From: Bacteroidota bacterium
Lineage (GTDB): Bacteria > Bacteroidota > Bacteroidia > Bacteroidales > FEN-979
Length of the DNA stretch: 40,725 nt
Reading direction: 5' to 3'
NCBI GenBank assembly: GCA_016868575.1
Contig: VGGL01000015.1
Coordinates: 1 to 40,725 of the forward strand
This document shows, in pieces, positions 25,616 through 34,117 of the stretch (positions are counted from its first letter, which is position 1; the number at the start of each line of letters is the position of its first letter). Under the pieces are notes generated by a model. That model was not told the DNA's origin and made no database searches. It worked only from the letters and a program-made list of their open reading frames with translations. Both the position numbers and the translations under genes were made by a program.

Positions 25616-26479
25616 TCAGTGCCATTTATAGATTTTGAGTCCAATCGCGAAAAAGGTGACGCCGATTCCTGTGAGCAATGCCGTTGGGGCGATGATCTGA
25701 AGAAGTCCGGCCCCTTCAAGGAATATGCTCCGGAGGCCGTCAGCCAGCATGGTTAATGGCAAGGCCTGTATGAAAGGGATGGCTCCTTCCGGAAAGTGAT
25801 GATAGCTGAAAAAGATTCCCGACAGCACCATCATGGGCATGGTCACGGCATTAATGAGTCCATTCCCAATCTCTGTACGGGCCGTCCGGCTGCTGATGAA
25901 TATCGCGATACCCGTAAAACGAATATTGCCGGCAATCATTACCATAAACAGGGCCAGCCGGCTTCCAGTGACGGAAATACCGAAATAGAGATTGGCAAAC
26001 AAAAAGATCAGCATCGATTCCACCAGGCTGAGCAAGAGTCTGGCAAAAAAATGAGACAGGAGGAGTTCCGAACGTTTCATGGGGGTAGCGATCATCCTGC
26101 GAAGGAGTTTTTTGGCCCGTTTGTCAATCAGATCATAACTGATACCCCACATGATGGCGCTCATCACACCCATGGCGATGAGTCCCGGTACAAGGAAATC
26201 GATATAGCGGGTTCCAACGATTTTAAGGGGTTTGATAACACCGGTTTCATCTCTTATTTGGTCATGATTCAGGGCTGTCGAAAGTTGCAGATATGCCGGT
26301 TTGCCTTCGGCACTTACCGGATCAAAGTGATAGCTAAGCTTTTGGGGATGATCTCTCAGGATCAACTGTGCCTGTCCGCGTTTCAGCATGATGATGGCTT
26401 CATCCCAGGTGCAGACATAGAACCGGTAAACCACATCCCCCATCTTTTTGTCGGGAACCTTGCGTTCGAAGGTTGCTGA
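25616..26479 (-). pseudogene. ABC-2 transporter permease, N-terminally truncated
   Basis: The track ORF 25616-26443 (275 residues) is the C-terminal part of an ABC-2 type permease, with a periplasmic stretch (IIMLKRGQAQLILRDHP) and five to six membrane segments (FLVPGLIAMGVMSAIMWGI, PMMVLSGIFFSYHHFP, LTGIGVTFFAIGLKIY). In-frame homology runs back to about 26479 as SATFERKVPDKK, but the N-terminal membrane helix expected for the family is missing, because the frame is joined there to the ATPase fragment. No own start or promoter is clear. It is probably non-functional, unless translated from ATG 26443 as a shortened protein. Confidence 0.65.
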
Positions 26480-26739
26480 CCTCCACTGATGTTAACCGTA
26501 TAAGCTTTTCGTTTATCATCCAGGCCGGTAAGATGTAGCACTTCTTCCGCTCTTTCCCTGCCGAGGCCATAAAAACTTCCAAACAACCGAAGGGTTTCGA
26601 AAACCGTAAGCTTGTCGATATACCTGGTTTCCTGTAAAGAAATGCCCATCAGATGGTGCAATTCATCTCGGTTTTTATCCCAACTCTTTCCGTTTATCAG
26701 GATTGTGCCGCTATCGGGTTTCTGTAAACCCTCGATCAT
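26480..26739 (-). pseudogene. ABC ATPase fragment, lacking both ends
   Basis: The track ORF 26383-26739 starts MIEGLQKPDSGTILINGKSW, which is the stretch right after Walker A in ABC ATPases; the Walker A itself is absent. It continues with the Q-loop (MGISLQETRY) and ends in the signature ISGG, after which the sequence changes to permease in another frame. Walker B and the switch histidine are therefore lost too. The fragment begins four nucleotides inside the end of the butyrate kinase gene. An ATPase-permease pair appears to have lost one internal and one 5' segment by deletion. Confidence 0.75.
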
Positions 26740-27812
26740 TCATAAACCGACATTTCGATCTCGCCTTCGAGCACCATCAATGCGTTTTTCGCTAGTGCAT
26801 GCATCTCATCCTCACCGGGATACACGCCAATTGGAGCAATATGGTCGGTTTTCCGTTTTATATAATCCACAAAGTTCTTGTTATAGGCAATGCCGCCGGT
26901 AATAAGAATCGCGTCGACTTGTCCATCGAGGGCAACCCACATGGCGCCAATTTCTTTGGAGACCTGATAGGCCATGGCTTCCTGAACACTCTTAGCTTCC
27001 TCATCGCCCGCCAGGATCCGCTGGTCGACTTCATAGGCATTGTTGGTGCCCAGATAGGCAACAAATCCCCCTTTTCCTGTGATCATCTTGTGAATATCTT
27101 CCTCTGCATATTTTCCACTGAAGCACATTCTTACCAGGTCTCCTGCCGGGAGGGTACCGCTTCTCTCAGGTGAAAAGGGGCCTTCTCCGTCAAGTGCCTG
27201 GTTCACATCGACCACTTTCCCTTTCCGGTGGGCACCAACACTGATACCACCACCGAGATGGGCGATGATCAGGTTGATATCTTCATATCTCTTGCCGATG
27301 GCCAGGGCATGCATCCTGGCAATGGCTTTTTGATTGAGCGCATGAAAAATCGATTTCCTTTCAAAGTTCGGATGGCCGGCGTAACGGGCTACAGGATCCA
27401 GCTCGTCAACCACTACCGGATCTGCAATCAATGCGATAGCACCCGGGATATGTGAGGCCAGATCGTCGGCAATCAATCCTCCCAGGTTGCTGGCATGTTC
27501 CCCCTGAATGCCGGCCCGGAGGTCTTCTTTCAACCGTTCATTGATCCCATACACACCGCTGGCGATAGGCTTCACCAGCCCTCCCCTGCCGACAACCGCC
27601 TGGATGGTTAAGATGTTGATGTGGGCATCTTTAAGCTCACGGAGGATCACTTCTTTGCGGAATTGGAACTGGTCGATGATATGGTCAAATTTATCCAGCT
27701 CTTCCGATGGATGCTTGATATTTTTTAGAAACTCCAGGTCGTTTGACTGGAATAGCGCTATCTTGGTAGAGGTTGACCCGGGATTGATCGCCAGGATGAC
27801 TTTTTTACTCAT
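26736..27812 (-). CDS. buk: Butyrate kinase
   Basis: A 358-residue acetokinase-family enzyme. It has the N-terminal phosphate motif AINPGSTSTKIALF, the central LIIAHLGGGISVGAHRKGKV, and the adenosine motif DAILITGGIAYN, all as in Buk. It interconverts butyryl phosphate and ADP with butyrate and ATP, or uses branched-chain homologues. It is the last intact gene of the minus-strand acyl-CoA cluster, 9 nt after the acyl-CoA dehydrogenase. The partner phosphotransbutyrylase gene is not in the window. Length is normal, and its stop is directly followed by the broken ABC ATPase. Confidence 0.9.
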   Translation of the reverse strand: MSKKVILAINPGSTSTKIALFQSNDLEFLKNIKHPSEELDKFDHIIDQFQFRKEVILRELKDAHINILTIQAVVGRGGLVKPIASGVYGINERLKEDLRAGIQGEHASNLGGLIADDLASHIPGAIALIADPVVVDELDPVARYAGHPNFERKSIFHALNQKAIARMHALAIGKRYEDINLIIAHLGGGISVGAHRKGKVVDVNQALDGEGPFSPERSGTLPAGDLVRMCFSGKYAEEDIHKMITGKGGFVAYLGTNNAYEVDQRILAGDEEAKSVQEAMAYQVSKEIGAMWVALDGQVDAILITGGIAYNKNFVDYIKRKTDHIAPIGVYPGEDEMHALAKNALMVLEGEIEMSVYE

Positions 27813-27821
27813 AGGAATTTG

Positions 27822-28964
27822 CTAGTCTTTGAGTGCAGCTCTGGAAATGACGATTTTTTGTACTTCGGATGTGCCTTCATATATCTGCGTCAGTTTGGCC
27901 TCCCGCATCAAGCGTTCAACGTGGTATTCCTTCACATAGCCATAACCTCCATGGATCTGGACGGCTTCAGTTGTAACTTCCATGGCAATATCCGCACAAT
28001 AGAGCTTGGCCATGGCGCTGGCAATGCCATATGGCTTACCCTGATCTTTAAGCCAGGCTGATTTCAGGCAGAGGTTGCGGGCATTTTCAATCTTCACAGC
28101 CATGTCAGCCAGTTTGAAAGCAATAGCCTGATGATTGCAGATTTCGGTTCCGAAAGCTTTTCTTTCCTTTGAATATTTCACCGACCGTTCATAGGCTCCT
28201 GAAGCAATTCCAAGCGCCTGCGAAGCAATCCCGATCCGGCCGCCATCGAGGGTCTTCATGGCAAAAGAGAAACCGAAACCATCCTCACCAATCCTGTTTT
28301 CCTTGGGAACCTTCACATCGGTAAACATCACTGAGTGTGTATCAGAACTGCGCATTCCCATCTTGTTTTCATGTGGTCCCAGGGTGACACCAGGCCAGTT
28401 CTTTTCAACAATAAGCGCATTGATTCCCTTGTGTTTCTTTTCCGGATATGTCTGGGCAATAACCAGGTAAGTGGATGCACAATACGCATTGGTGATCCAG
28501 TTCTTGGTTCCGTTGAGCAGGTAATGGTCTCCCTTGTCTTCCGCCACTGTTCGCTGGGAAGTGGCGTCAGAACCGGCGTCAGGCTCAGATAAAAGGAAAG
28601 CGCCGATTTTTTCGCCACTTGCAAGTGGTTTGAGATATTTCTCTTTTTGGGCATCCGTGCCATATTCCTCTAATCCCCAATTTACAAGGGAATTACATAC
28701 CGACATGACAACTGAAGTGGCAGCATCGACCTTGGAAATTTCTTCCATGGCAAGGACATAAGAAACAGTATCCATTCCTCCACCGCCATATTTGGGGTCA
28801 GCCATCATCCCAAGGAAGCCCAGTTCGGCAAGTTTTTTAACAGCTTCCGTCGGAAATTCTGCATTATCGTCTCTCTCGATGACGCCGGGCAACAACTCCC
28901 GTACTGCGAAGTCCCTTGCGGACTGCTGGATCATGATTTGTTCTTCTGTAAATTCAAAATTCAT
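27822..28964 (-). CDS. Short-chain acyl-CoA dehydrogenase (butyryl-CoA type)
   Basis: A 380-residue flavoprotein. Family signatures are seen: AFLLSEPDAGSDA, WITNA, GIASQALGIASGAYE, and the catalytic glutamate in QIYEGTSEVQK, with QIHGGYGYVKEYHVER before it. Length and motifs fit butyryl-CoA or short branched-chain acyl-CoA dehydrogenases, which reduce crotonyl-CoA in butyrate formation with help from electron-transfer flavoprotein. No etfAB is nearby. A promoter lies upstream, so it and buk may form their own transcription unit within the cluster. Confidence 0.88.
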   Translation of the reverse strand: MNFEFTEEQIMIQQSARDFAVRELLPGVIERDDNAEFPTEAVKKLAELGFLGMMADPKYGGGGMDTVSYVLAMEEISKVDAATSVVMSVCNSLVNWGLEEYGTDAQKEKYLKPLASGEKIGAFLLSEPDAGSDATSQRTVAEDKGDHYLLNGTKNWITNAYCASTYLVIAQTYPEKKHKGINALIVEKNWPGVTLGPHENKMGMRSSDTHSVMFTDVKVPKENRIGEDGFGFSFAMKTLDGGRIGIASQALGIASGAYERSVKYSKERKAFGTEICNHQAIAFKLADMAVKIENARNLCLKSAWLKDQGKPYGIASAMAKLYCADIAMEVTTEAVQIHGGYGYVKEYHVERLMREAKLTQIYEGTSEVQKIVISRAALKD

Positions 28965-29004
28965 GTGACATGTGTTTAAGGGTTATTCTTGTATGATTTT
29001 TCTG

Positions 29005-29036
29005 CAAATAAAATTAGAACTTTTTACATCACCAAA
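29005..29036 (-). promoter_or_regulatory. Promoter of the acyl-CoA dehydrogenase-buk unit
   Basis: On the minus strand TTTG (29036-29033) and TTTATTTG (29012-29005, one mismatch to TAnnTTTG) are 20 nt apart, which is the correct Bacteroidota spacing. It sits in the 86-nt gap before the acyl-CoA dehydrogenase and would give a leader of about 34 nt. Confidence 0.45.
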
Positions 29037-29050
29037 AGAAGTAGTCAGGA

Positions 29051-29839
29051 TTATTTTATGGAAAGGATAAAATCATTCATCTCCCGGAGCACCAGCTCCT
29101 GTGCCTGTTTATGCGGGATGTGCCCACAGCCGGGGATCATCAATGGTTTAGCAGGGCTGGATACTTGCCTCACAATGGCATCCACCTGTGCTGGTGTTCC
29201 AAATTGATCTTCCATACCCTGTATCACCAGCAAAGGACAAGAAATGCCAGGCAAAAACGACTCGATATTCCACCCAGCAGCTTCCGGCGAAAGCCACACA
29301 CGGGTCCAGCTTCGGAACATGCTTTCGGTCTTGTTTCCATGGTATTTCTCCAAAACATTCCTTAAACCCCGTTGTTGATATTCCTCAACAACCCGGTGAA
29401 TTCCTCCGAGTGTTTCCTGCTCGGAGAAAACATGGGCGGCTTCGGTGATGACACCTTTTGTATTCAACGGAAAAGCACCGGCATAGATCAGCGCAATAGT
29501 TCCGCCGTCACTATGTCCTACAATAATATGAGGAAGACTCGCAACTTCAAGGCTTTTTAATAAATCCGGGAGGAAAAGGAGGGCTTCATCATGCAAAAAA
29601 CTGATGGTGCGTGGTGAGGTGATCTCCGTTGACCGGCCATATCCGTACCGGTCATAAAGCAAAGCTGGACACTGAACCTGATCAGCAAGCAGCGCAGGAA
29701 AGTCTCTCCACTGACCGATTGAACCAAGCCCTTCATGCAGGAAGATAAGAAATGGCTTCTGACCAGCGAGAAGATGGCTATTATACCACTGAAAAAAGAT
29801 CGATTTCCCGTCCAATTCCCTGAATCCAGCGTCCTCCAT
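29051..29839 (-). CDS. Alpha/beta hydrolase
   Basis: A 262-residue alpha/beta-hydrolase. Oxyanion region FLHEGLGSIGQW, nucleophile serine in VGHSDGGTIAL, aspartate in IQGMEDQFGTP and histidine in PGCGHIPHKQ make a complete triad. It could be an esterase or thioesterase-like enzyme; the substrate is unknown. Its start ATG overlaps the stop of the upstream FabK-like gene by one base (TGATG), so translation is probably coupled. It lies inside the acyl-CoA cluster. Confidence 0.8.
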   Translation of the reverse strand: MEDAGFRELDGKSIFFQWYNSHLLAGQKPFLIFLHEGLGSIGQWRDFPALLADQVQCPALLYDRYGYGRSTEITSPRTISFLHDEALLFLPDLLKSLEVASLPHIIVGHSDGGTIALIYAGAFPLNTKGVITEAAHVFSEQETLGGIHRVVEEYQQRGLRNVLEKYHGNKTESMFRSWTRVWLSPEAAGWNIESFLPGISCPLLVIQGMEDQFGTPAQVDAIVRQVSSPAKPLMIPGCGHIPHKQAQELVLREMNDFILSIK

Positions 29840-30540
29840 CAGGAATTATTTTTAGGGATCAGTTTCTTCAAGGAAAGCATGGTGTCTCCCTCCTTCGCTT
29901 CGAGGATCATCTGTTTAAAGGATGGATGTGCGGAAGATTCTGTAGAGGCAACAAATCTGCTCCCCATTTGCACTCCTTCAGCGCCCAGGGCGAAAGCGGC
30001 CGCCATTCCCCTGCCAGTGGCAATCCCTCCTGCTGCAATCAGCGGTAAATTCACCGCTTGCCGAACCATTGGGATCAGCACCATGGTTGTGGTCTCCTCT
30101 TTCCCATTATGACCACCGGCTTCGAATCCTTCGGCTACAATGGCATCAACGCCAGATTCATCACATTTAAGGGCAGACTTGACACTTGCAACCACGTGAA
30201 CGACTCCGATTCCCTTTTGTTTCAGCCAGCCAGTCCATTTCATCGGACTTCCTGCAGACGTAAAGACAAAAGGAACCTGCTCCTCTGATACGATTTGCAT
30301 GAACTCCTCTGTGTGTGGATAGAGAAGCGGAATATTGACCCCAAAAGGTTTATCAGTTCTGATTTTACACTTTCGGATATGGTCGCGAAGGATATCCGGA
30401 CTCATGGAGCCAGATCCGATCAGTCCGAGCCCGCCGGCACTGCTCACGGCAGATGCCAGTTCCCACCCACTGCACCAGATCATGCCTCCCTGAATGATGG
30501 GGTAATTAATACCAAAGAGCGAAGTTACTCGATTGGTCAT
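29839..30540 (-). CDS. Nitronate monooxygenase/FabK-like flavoprotein, C-terminally short
   Basis: A 233-residue protein from ATG 30540 (MTNRVTSLFGINYPIIQGGM); the GTG at 30555 is less likely. It shows the TIM-barrel FMN family motifs: YPIIQGGMIW, GVDAIVAEGFEAGGHNG with the active-site histidine, LIAAGGIATGRGM and GAEGVQMGSRF. The family normally has 310-320 residues, and the typical C-terminal 75-80 residues after KKLIP are missing. The gene stops exactly at the start codon of the hydrolase. It may be a working shortened enzyme or a recent truncation. Possible roles are enoyl-ACP/enoyl-CoA reduction (FabK type) or nitronate oxidation; the acyl-CoA setting slightly favours the first. Confidence 0.7.
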   Translation of the reverse strand: MTNRVTSLFGINYPIIQGGMIWCSGWELASAVSSAGGLGLIGSGSMSPDILRDHIRKCKIRTDKPFGVNIPLLYPHTEEFMQIVSEEQVPFVFTSAGSPMKWTGWLKQKGIGVVHVVASVKSALKCDESGVDAIVAEGFEAGGHNGKEETTTMVLIPMVRQAVNLPLIAAGGIATGRGMAAAFALGAEGVQMGSRFVASTESSAHPSFKQMILEAKEGDTMLSLKKLIPKNNS

Positions 30541-30578
30541 CACAAATGACCTCACCCCTTTTGTTGAGGATGGGGTTG

Positions 30579-31817
30579 TCAGATTTTCTTGTAAACCATC
30601 ACGCCGAGCGTCTTATCATCCCCGCCCATATTGATTGACAGGCCAAAGGGCTTGTCTTTCGGTATCTCAATTTGGGCTTTCCCGGCACGGTCGGTCATCT
30701 GTTCCCAAATGGTTACGGCCTGGTGGACGCCGGTACCTCCGGTGGGATGACCCCAGCCCATCAATCCACCCGTGGTGTTGAATGGTATCTTACCTCCCCG
30801 GGCGGTGTGGCCTGCAGAAACAAAATCAGGTCCCTCACCATGTGCGGCAAATCCGATGGCTTCCACAGCCATGATTCCGGCGATGGAGAAACAGTCATGA
30901 CATTCAACAGTAGCCAGCTGATCTTTAGTTATTCCAGCCATCTGCAAAGCTTTTTGAACGCCTGCGGCCGTTGTTTCCAACTTGGTAGGATCCTTTGGTG
31001 GCTTGGTAATGTCATATTCAACCTGGCCAAAGCCTGCGATCTCCACTGCATCCTTTTTGTCAATGCCACATTTTTTCAATCCTTCTTCAGATACCGCAGC
31101 AATACCGGAAGCGCCGTCTGACACTTTGGAACAGTCAAAAACATTCAGGTTGTCGACAAAACCCTTCGGGTTGGGTTCGGCCATACCCTGAGCCAACAGA
31201 TCTGCCGTGGTGTTGTGGTATTCCTGAGCGGTCGGGCATAGGCGGGCATTTTCGATGGCATTTACATACCATCGTGCCATGGCCTTGCGGGTTTTTTCCT
31301 TACCAAACTTTTCGTAGTAAGCGCCGGCCCGGTCGCTGAATTTTCCCGGGAAAAAGTAAGCGTGTCCGTCTTTCCGCTCCTTAAACCAGCCTGCAGCGGC
31401 GAGAATATCTGCGCCGTAAATGGCTTTCACGGTATTCTGGACTTCAACCCCAACCACCAGCACCACATCTGCGGTCTCTGCCAAAACAGACTTGATACCT
31501 GTCAATACCGCCAGGGCTCCTGTGCCACAAGCTCCTTCAACACGTGTGCAAGGTTTAAAGGTCAAACCTTCATCAATATAGGGGAAGAATCCAGCCATAT
31601 TGGCCTGCTTATTGAAGCGCGAAGCGATGAAGTTACCAATGACGCACTCATCCACATTGGCCGCACCACCGATCTGCTTCAACACGCCCTGTCCGGCTTC
31701 CCTGATATATTCCTCCAGCCCTGGACGTTCCTTTTTGGGACTGAATTCCTTGCGTCCTGTTCCCATCGAAATGGTGTTGTAACCACCAACCAGATATACT
31801 TTTTTTCTCATTTTCAT
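30579..31817 (-). CDS. Thiolase (SCP2/acetyl-CoA acetyltransferase type)
   Basis: A 412-residue thiolase from ATG 31817. Motifs: active-site cysteine in VEGACGTGALA, TVECHDCFS, and MGWGHPTGGTG toward the C-terminus. The overall form is the SCP2-like thiolase group rather than classic ThlA. It condenses or cleaves acyl-CoA, giving acetoacetyl-CoA-type products for the cluster. The track start at 31823 is only 2 nt from an SD sequence (AGGAGG), whereas ATG 31817 is 8 nt from it and is preferred; the third ATG (31811) would be 14 nt away. It lies 12 nt after the hydroxyacyl-CoA dehydrogenase. Confidence 0.82.
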   Translation of the reverse strand: MKMRKKVYLVGGYNTISMGTGRKEFSPKKERPGLEEYIREAGQGVLKQIGGAANVDECVIGNFIASRFNKQANMAGFFPYIDEGLTFKPCTRVEGACGTGALAVLTGIKSVLAETADVVLVVGVEVQNTVKAIYGADILAAAGWFKERKDGHAYFFPGKFSDRAGAYYEKFGKEKTRKAMARWYVNAIENARLCPTAQEYHNTTADLLAQGMAEPNPKGFVDNLNVFDCSKVSDGASGIAAVSEEGLKKCGIDKKDAVEIAGFGQVEYDITKPPKDPTKLETTAAGVQKALQMAGITKDQLATVECHDCFSIAGIMAVEAIGFAAHGEGPDFVSAGHTARGGKIPFNTTGGLMGWGHPTGGTGVHQAVTIWEQMTDRAGKAQIEIPKDKPFGLSINMGGDDKTLGVMVYKKI

Positions 31818-31825
31818 AGTCATTT

Positions 31826-31831
31826 CCTCCT
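31826..31831 (-). promoter_or_regulatory. Strong Shine-Dalgarno site of the thiolase gene
   Basis: CCTCCT on the plus strand gives AGGAGG on the minus strand, 8 nt before ATG 31817. The A and G bases overlap the stop codon (TAG) of the upstream gene. It is the only perfect AGGAGG placed before a start codon that I noted in the window, and Bacteroidota seldom use SD. Confidence 0.6.
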
Positions 31832-33167
31832 AGTTTAAATAATCATTGATTGGACCATAGGCATGAAAGAAACCAGTGAGCAGCACGGTGTTTACATCCT
31901 TCTCAGAAAAAGCCACCTGGTCACTGACAAGTTTCAATCCGATGGCTTTAGAGCGTATGGCATAATCCCTGGCGAGTTTGGCTCCCAGTGAATCCATAAC
32001 CTTTAAAGCCATGAAATACTTTTTGAAGAAGTCATCCTTGGCCGGATGACCAACGGCTGATTTCCACGGAAGAAATCCTTCGGGCATTGGGCCAATCAGC
32101 GCATCACATTTGGCAGCGATGTCTGCTATTGCTACATACGCCTTTTTATCAGGATCATAGATTCCAACCGGTCTCCCCTTTTCGTATTTCAGAAAGCCGT
32201 CTTTCTGCGAGCCATCCGAATGTTGTCCGCCTTTCACACCCAATTCCATGAACTGATCAAGCAACGGGCTGTGTATCTTCTCATCTTTTACATGTGGCGC
32301 CATCACTTTCATGATGTACTGGCAAACATCAATACCCACATAATCGATCAGCTGAAATATGCCCATCGGCCGGATGAGTAAATCCTGGCTAATCTTATTG
32401 ACGATATAAACGGCATCTACAAAAGGCATTTCCTTAGATAGTTTTCCGACCTCCGCCATACCATGCAAGGCATCCCGCATGAAATGGCCATTGCCGATGA
32501 ATCCTGCAAAATCATTGGCAGGGACTTCCACTTTCCGAAGGTTCTTGATAAACTGGCTCACGAACTCAGAGAGCTCAGGCAAGGTGGCTGAGGCCTTGAT
32601 CACTTCAACAAGTCTTTGAACTGCCGGAGGGTTGTAGAAATGCACCCCCAGTACACGCCCACCTAATCCGGCCTCCTTATCCAGGTACCCGATCGGGATG
32701 GAAGAGGTATTGGTGAAAAACCACGGTTTATTCTGGTTGTTCTTCTCAATTTGGGAGAAGATCTTCACCTTTAAGTCCGGATTTTCACTGGCAGCCTCAA
32801 ATACAATCAACGATTCATAGGCAGATTCGAGGGTTGTCACAGGCCGGATGATGTTCATGACATCTTTCACGTACTGATCGATGATCTCGCAGTTTTCGAT
32901 GAGATCTTTCCGGTCAGCATATACTTTTCGCAAAGCAACAGCCTTTTTTTCTGCAGCTTTGAGTACCTGCCCCTGGATGTATTTCATCAGCCCGGCAAGG
33001 GCTTTTTGACTGATATCCAGGGCATAAAGAACATACTCTTTGCCCTTGTTCTCGGGTTTAAGGCTCAGGTCAGCCATTTCCATGGCTGTGAGCAGCAGAA
33101 TGCCGCTACCCATTTTCCCGGCAGCACCCAGCACGGTAACATTCTGAAGTCTTTCTGAATAATTCAT
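31830..33167 (-). CDS. 3-hydroxyacyl-CoA dehydrogenase
   Basis: A 445-residue NAD-dependent dehydrogenase. The Rossmann motif is VTVLGAAGKMGSGI at residues 10-23 (GAAGKMG in place of the usual GxGxMG), followed by VFEAASENPDLK, TNTSSIPI, VLGVHFYNPP with the catalytic histidine, and FQLIDYVGIDVC. It carries an extended C-terminal half. It interconverts acetoacetyl-CoA and 3-hydroxybutyryl-CoA or longer homologues. It sits between crotonase and thiolase, as in butyrate or fatty-acid degradation clusters. Its stop codon is part of the thiolase SD. Confidence 0.85.
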   Translation of the reverse strand: MNYSERLQNVTVLGAAGKMGSGILLLTAMEMADLSLKPENKGKEYVLYALDISQKALAGLMKYIQGQVLKAAEKKAVALRKVYADRKDLIENCEIIDQYVKDVMNIIRPVTTLESAYESLIVFEAASENPDLKVKIFSQIEKNNQNKPWFFTNTSSIPIGYLDKEAGLGGRVLGVHFYNPPAVQRLVEVIKASATLPELSEFVSQFIKNLRKVEVPANDFAGFIGNGHFMRDALHGMAEVGKLSKEMPFVDAVYIVNKISQDLLIRPMGIFQLIDYVGIDVCQYIMKVMAPHVKDEKIHSPLLDQFMELGVKGGQHSDGSQKDGFLKYEKGRPVGIYDPDKKAYVAIADIAAKCDALIGPMPEGFLPWKSAVGHPAKDDFFKKYFMALKVMDSLGAKLARDYAIRSKAIGLKLVSDQVAFSEKDVNTVLLTGFFHAYGPINDYLN

Positions 33168-33201
33168 ATTACTTATTTTTGAAAAGTGATTAAACTGTTG
33201 T

Positions 33202-33972
33202 TTACCAGTTAGGAGGTCTCTTTTCCAGGAAGGCTTTCATCCCTTCTCCCGATTCGCCGTTTCCGAAAAGAGAGCCGAAGACATTGGCTTCAAGGTCGCA
33301 ACCGGAGGAGAAACCGGCCGGCAAGCCTTTCCGGGTGACCGATTTCACCTGTCTGACAGCCTGAGGCCCTTTGGAAATGATCTTTTTCGCCACATTCATC
33401 GTCTCTTCCATGAGTTGATCCGGTTCAAAAACTTTTTGTACAAGTCCCATCCGGAAAGCTTCCTGTGCAGGGATCATATCCCCGGTGGCAAGCAGGAGAA
33501 GGGCATTGGAAAGGCCTACAAAGCGGGATAGGCGTTGCGTTCCGGCATACCCGGGTATTAATCCCAGGTTGACCTCCGGTTGTCCAAATTTTGCGCTCGT
33601 ACTGGCGATCCGGATGTCACATGCCATGGACAGCTCACATCCGCCGCCAAGCGCAAAGCCGTTGACCGCTGCGATGACGATACACGGAAGCTCCTCAAGC
33701 CGGGCAAAGGTCTTCTGACCAAGTATGGAAAAGGCTTTCCCCTGCTCGCTGTTCATATTGGCCATCTCTGAAATATCTGCACCGGCGACAAAGGCTTTTC
33801 CTTCACCGGTCAGGATAAGTACCCTGACATCCTGTTGCTTTTCAATCACATCCAGGAAGGCATTCAATTCAGTGAAAACCAATGAATTCAGCGCATTCAT
33901 CGCCTGCGGACGGCTGATCGTCAAGACCATGATGGGACCGCTTTGTTCGGTTTTAAATGTCGTATAAGTCAT
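33202..33972 (-). CDS. Enoyl-CoA hydratase (crotonase)
   Basis: A 256-residue crotonase. It has the CoA-binding motif KAFVAGADISEM, the oxyanion/glutamate region ALGGGCELSMACDIRIA and KFGQPEVNLGLIPGYAGTQRL with the second glutamate. It hydrates crotonyl-CoA or other short enoyl-CoAs. It is the first gene of the minus-strand cluster, 34 nt before the dehydrogenase. No clear TAnnTTTG box lies upstream on the minus strand; TATCTTTC about 25 nt before the start is one base off. The 145-nt gap to the divergent barrel gene holds the promoters. Confidence 0.9.
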   Translation of the reverse strand: MTYTTFKTEQSGPIMVLTISRPQAMNALNSLVFTELNAFLDVIEKQQDVRVLILTGEGKAFVAGADISEMANMNSEQGKAFSILGQKTFARLEELPCIVIAAVNGFALGGGCELSMACDIRIASTSAKFGQPEVNLGLIPGYAGTQRLSRFVGLSNALLLLATGDMIPAQEAFRMGLVQKVFEPDQLMEETMNVAKKIISKGPQAVRQVKSVTRKGLPAGFSSGCDLEANVFGSLFGNGESGEGMKAFLEKRPPNW

Positions 33973-34069
33973 AATCCTAAAATTTCAGGTAAAAATAGAA
34001 AGATAATTTGAATAGAATGGTATCTTTGGAAATGTTTTTCAGAAATCTGCTCTAAAATCGAAAAAGGAA

Positions 34070-34077
34070 TATATTTG
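34070..34077 (+). promoter_or_regulatory. -7 box of the barrel/giant protein operon
   Basis: TATATTTG fits TAnnTTTG, 40 nt before ATG 34118 (leader about 34 nt). A second candidate, TATCTTTG, lies at 34021-34028. Neither has a clear -33 TTG at 19-21 nt. Confidence 0.4.
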
Positions 34078-34117
34078 CTGAAACTCCAGGAGCCCATTCA
34101 GGAATATTGAAGCAATC

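Noticed and set aside
30541-30578. Second copy of the CCTCACCCC hairpin repeat
   Set aside because: CCTCACCCCTTTTGTTGAGG shares only a 5-bp stem and a few bases with the 23053 element; too weak to call.
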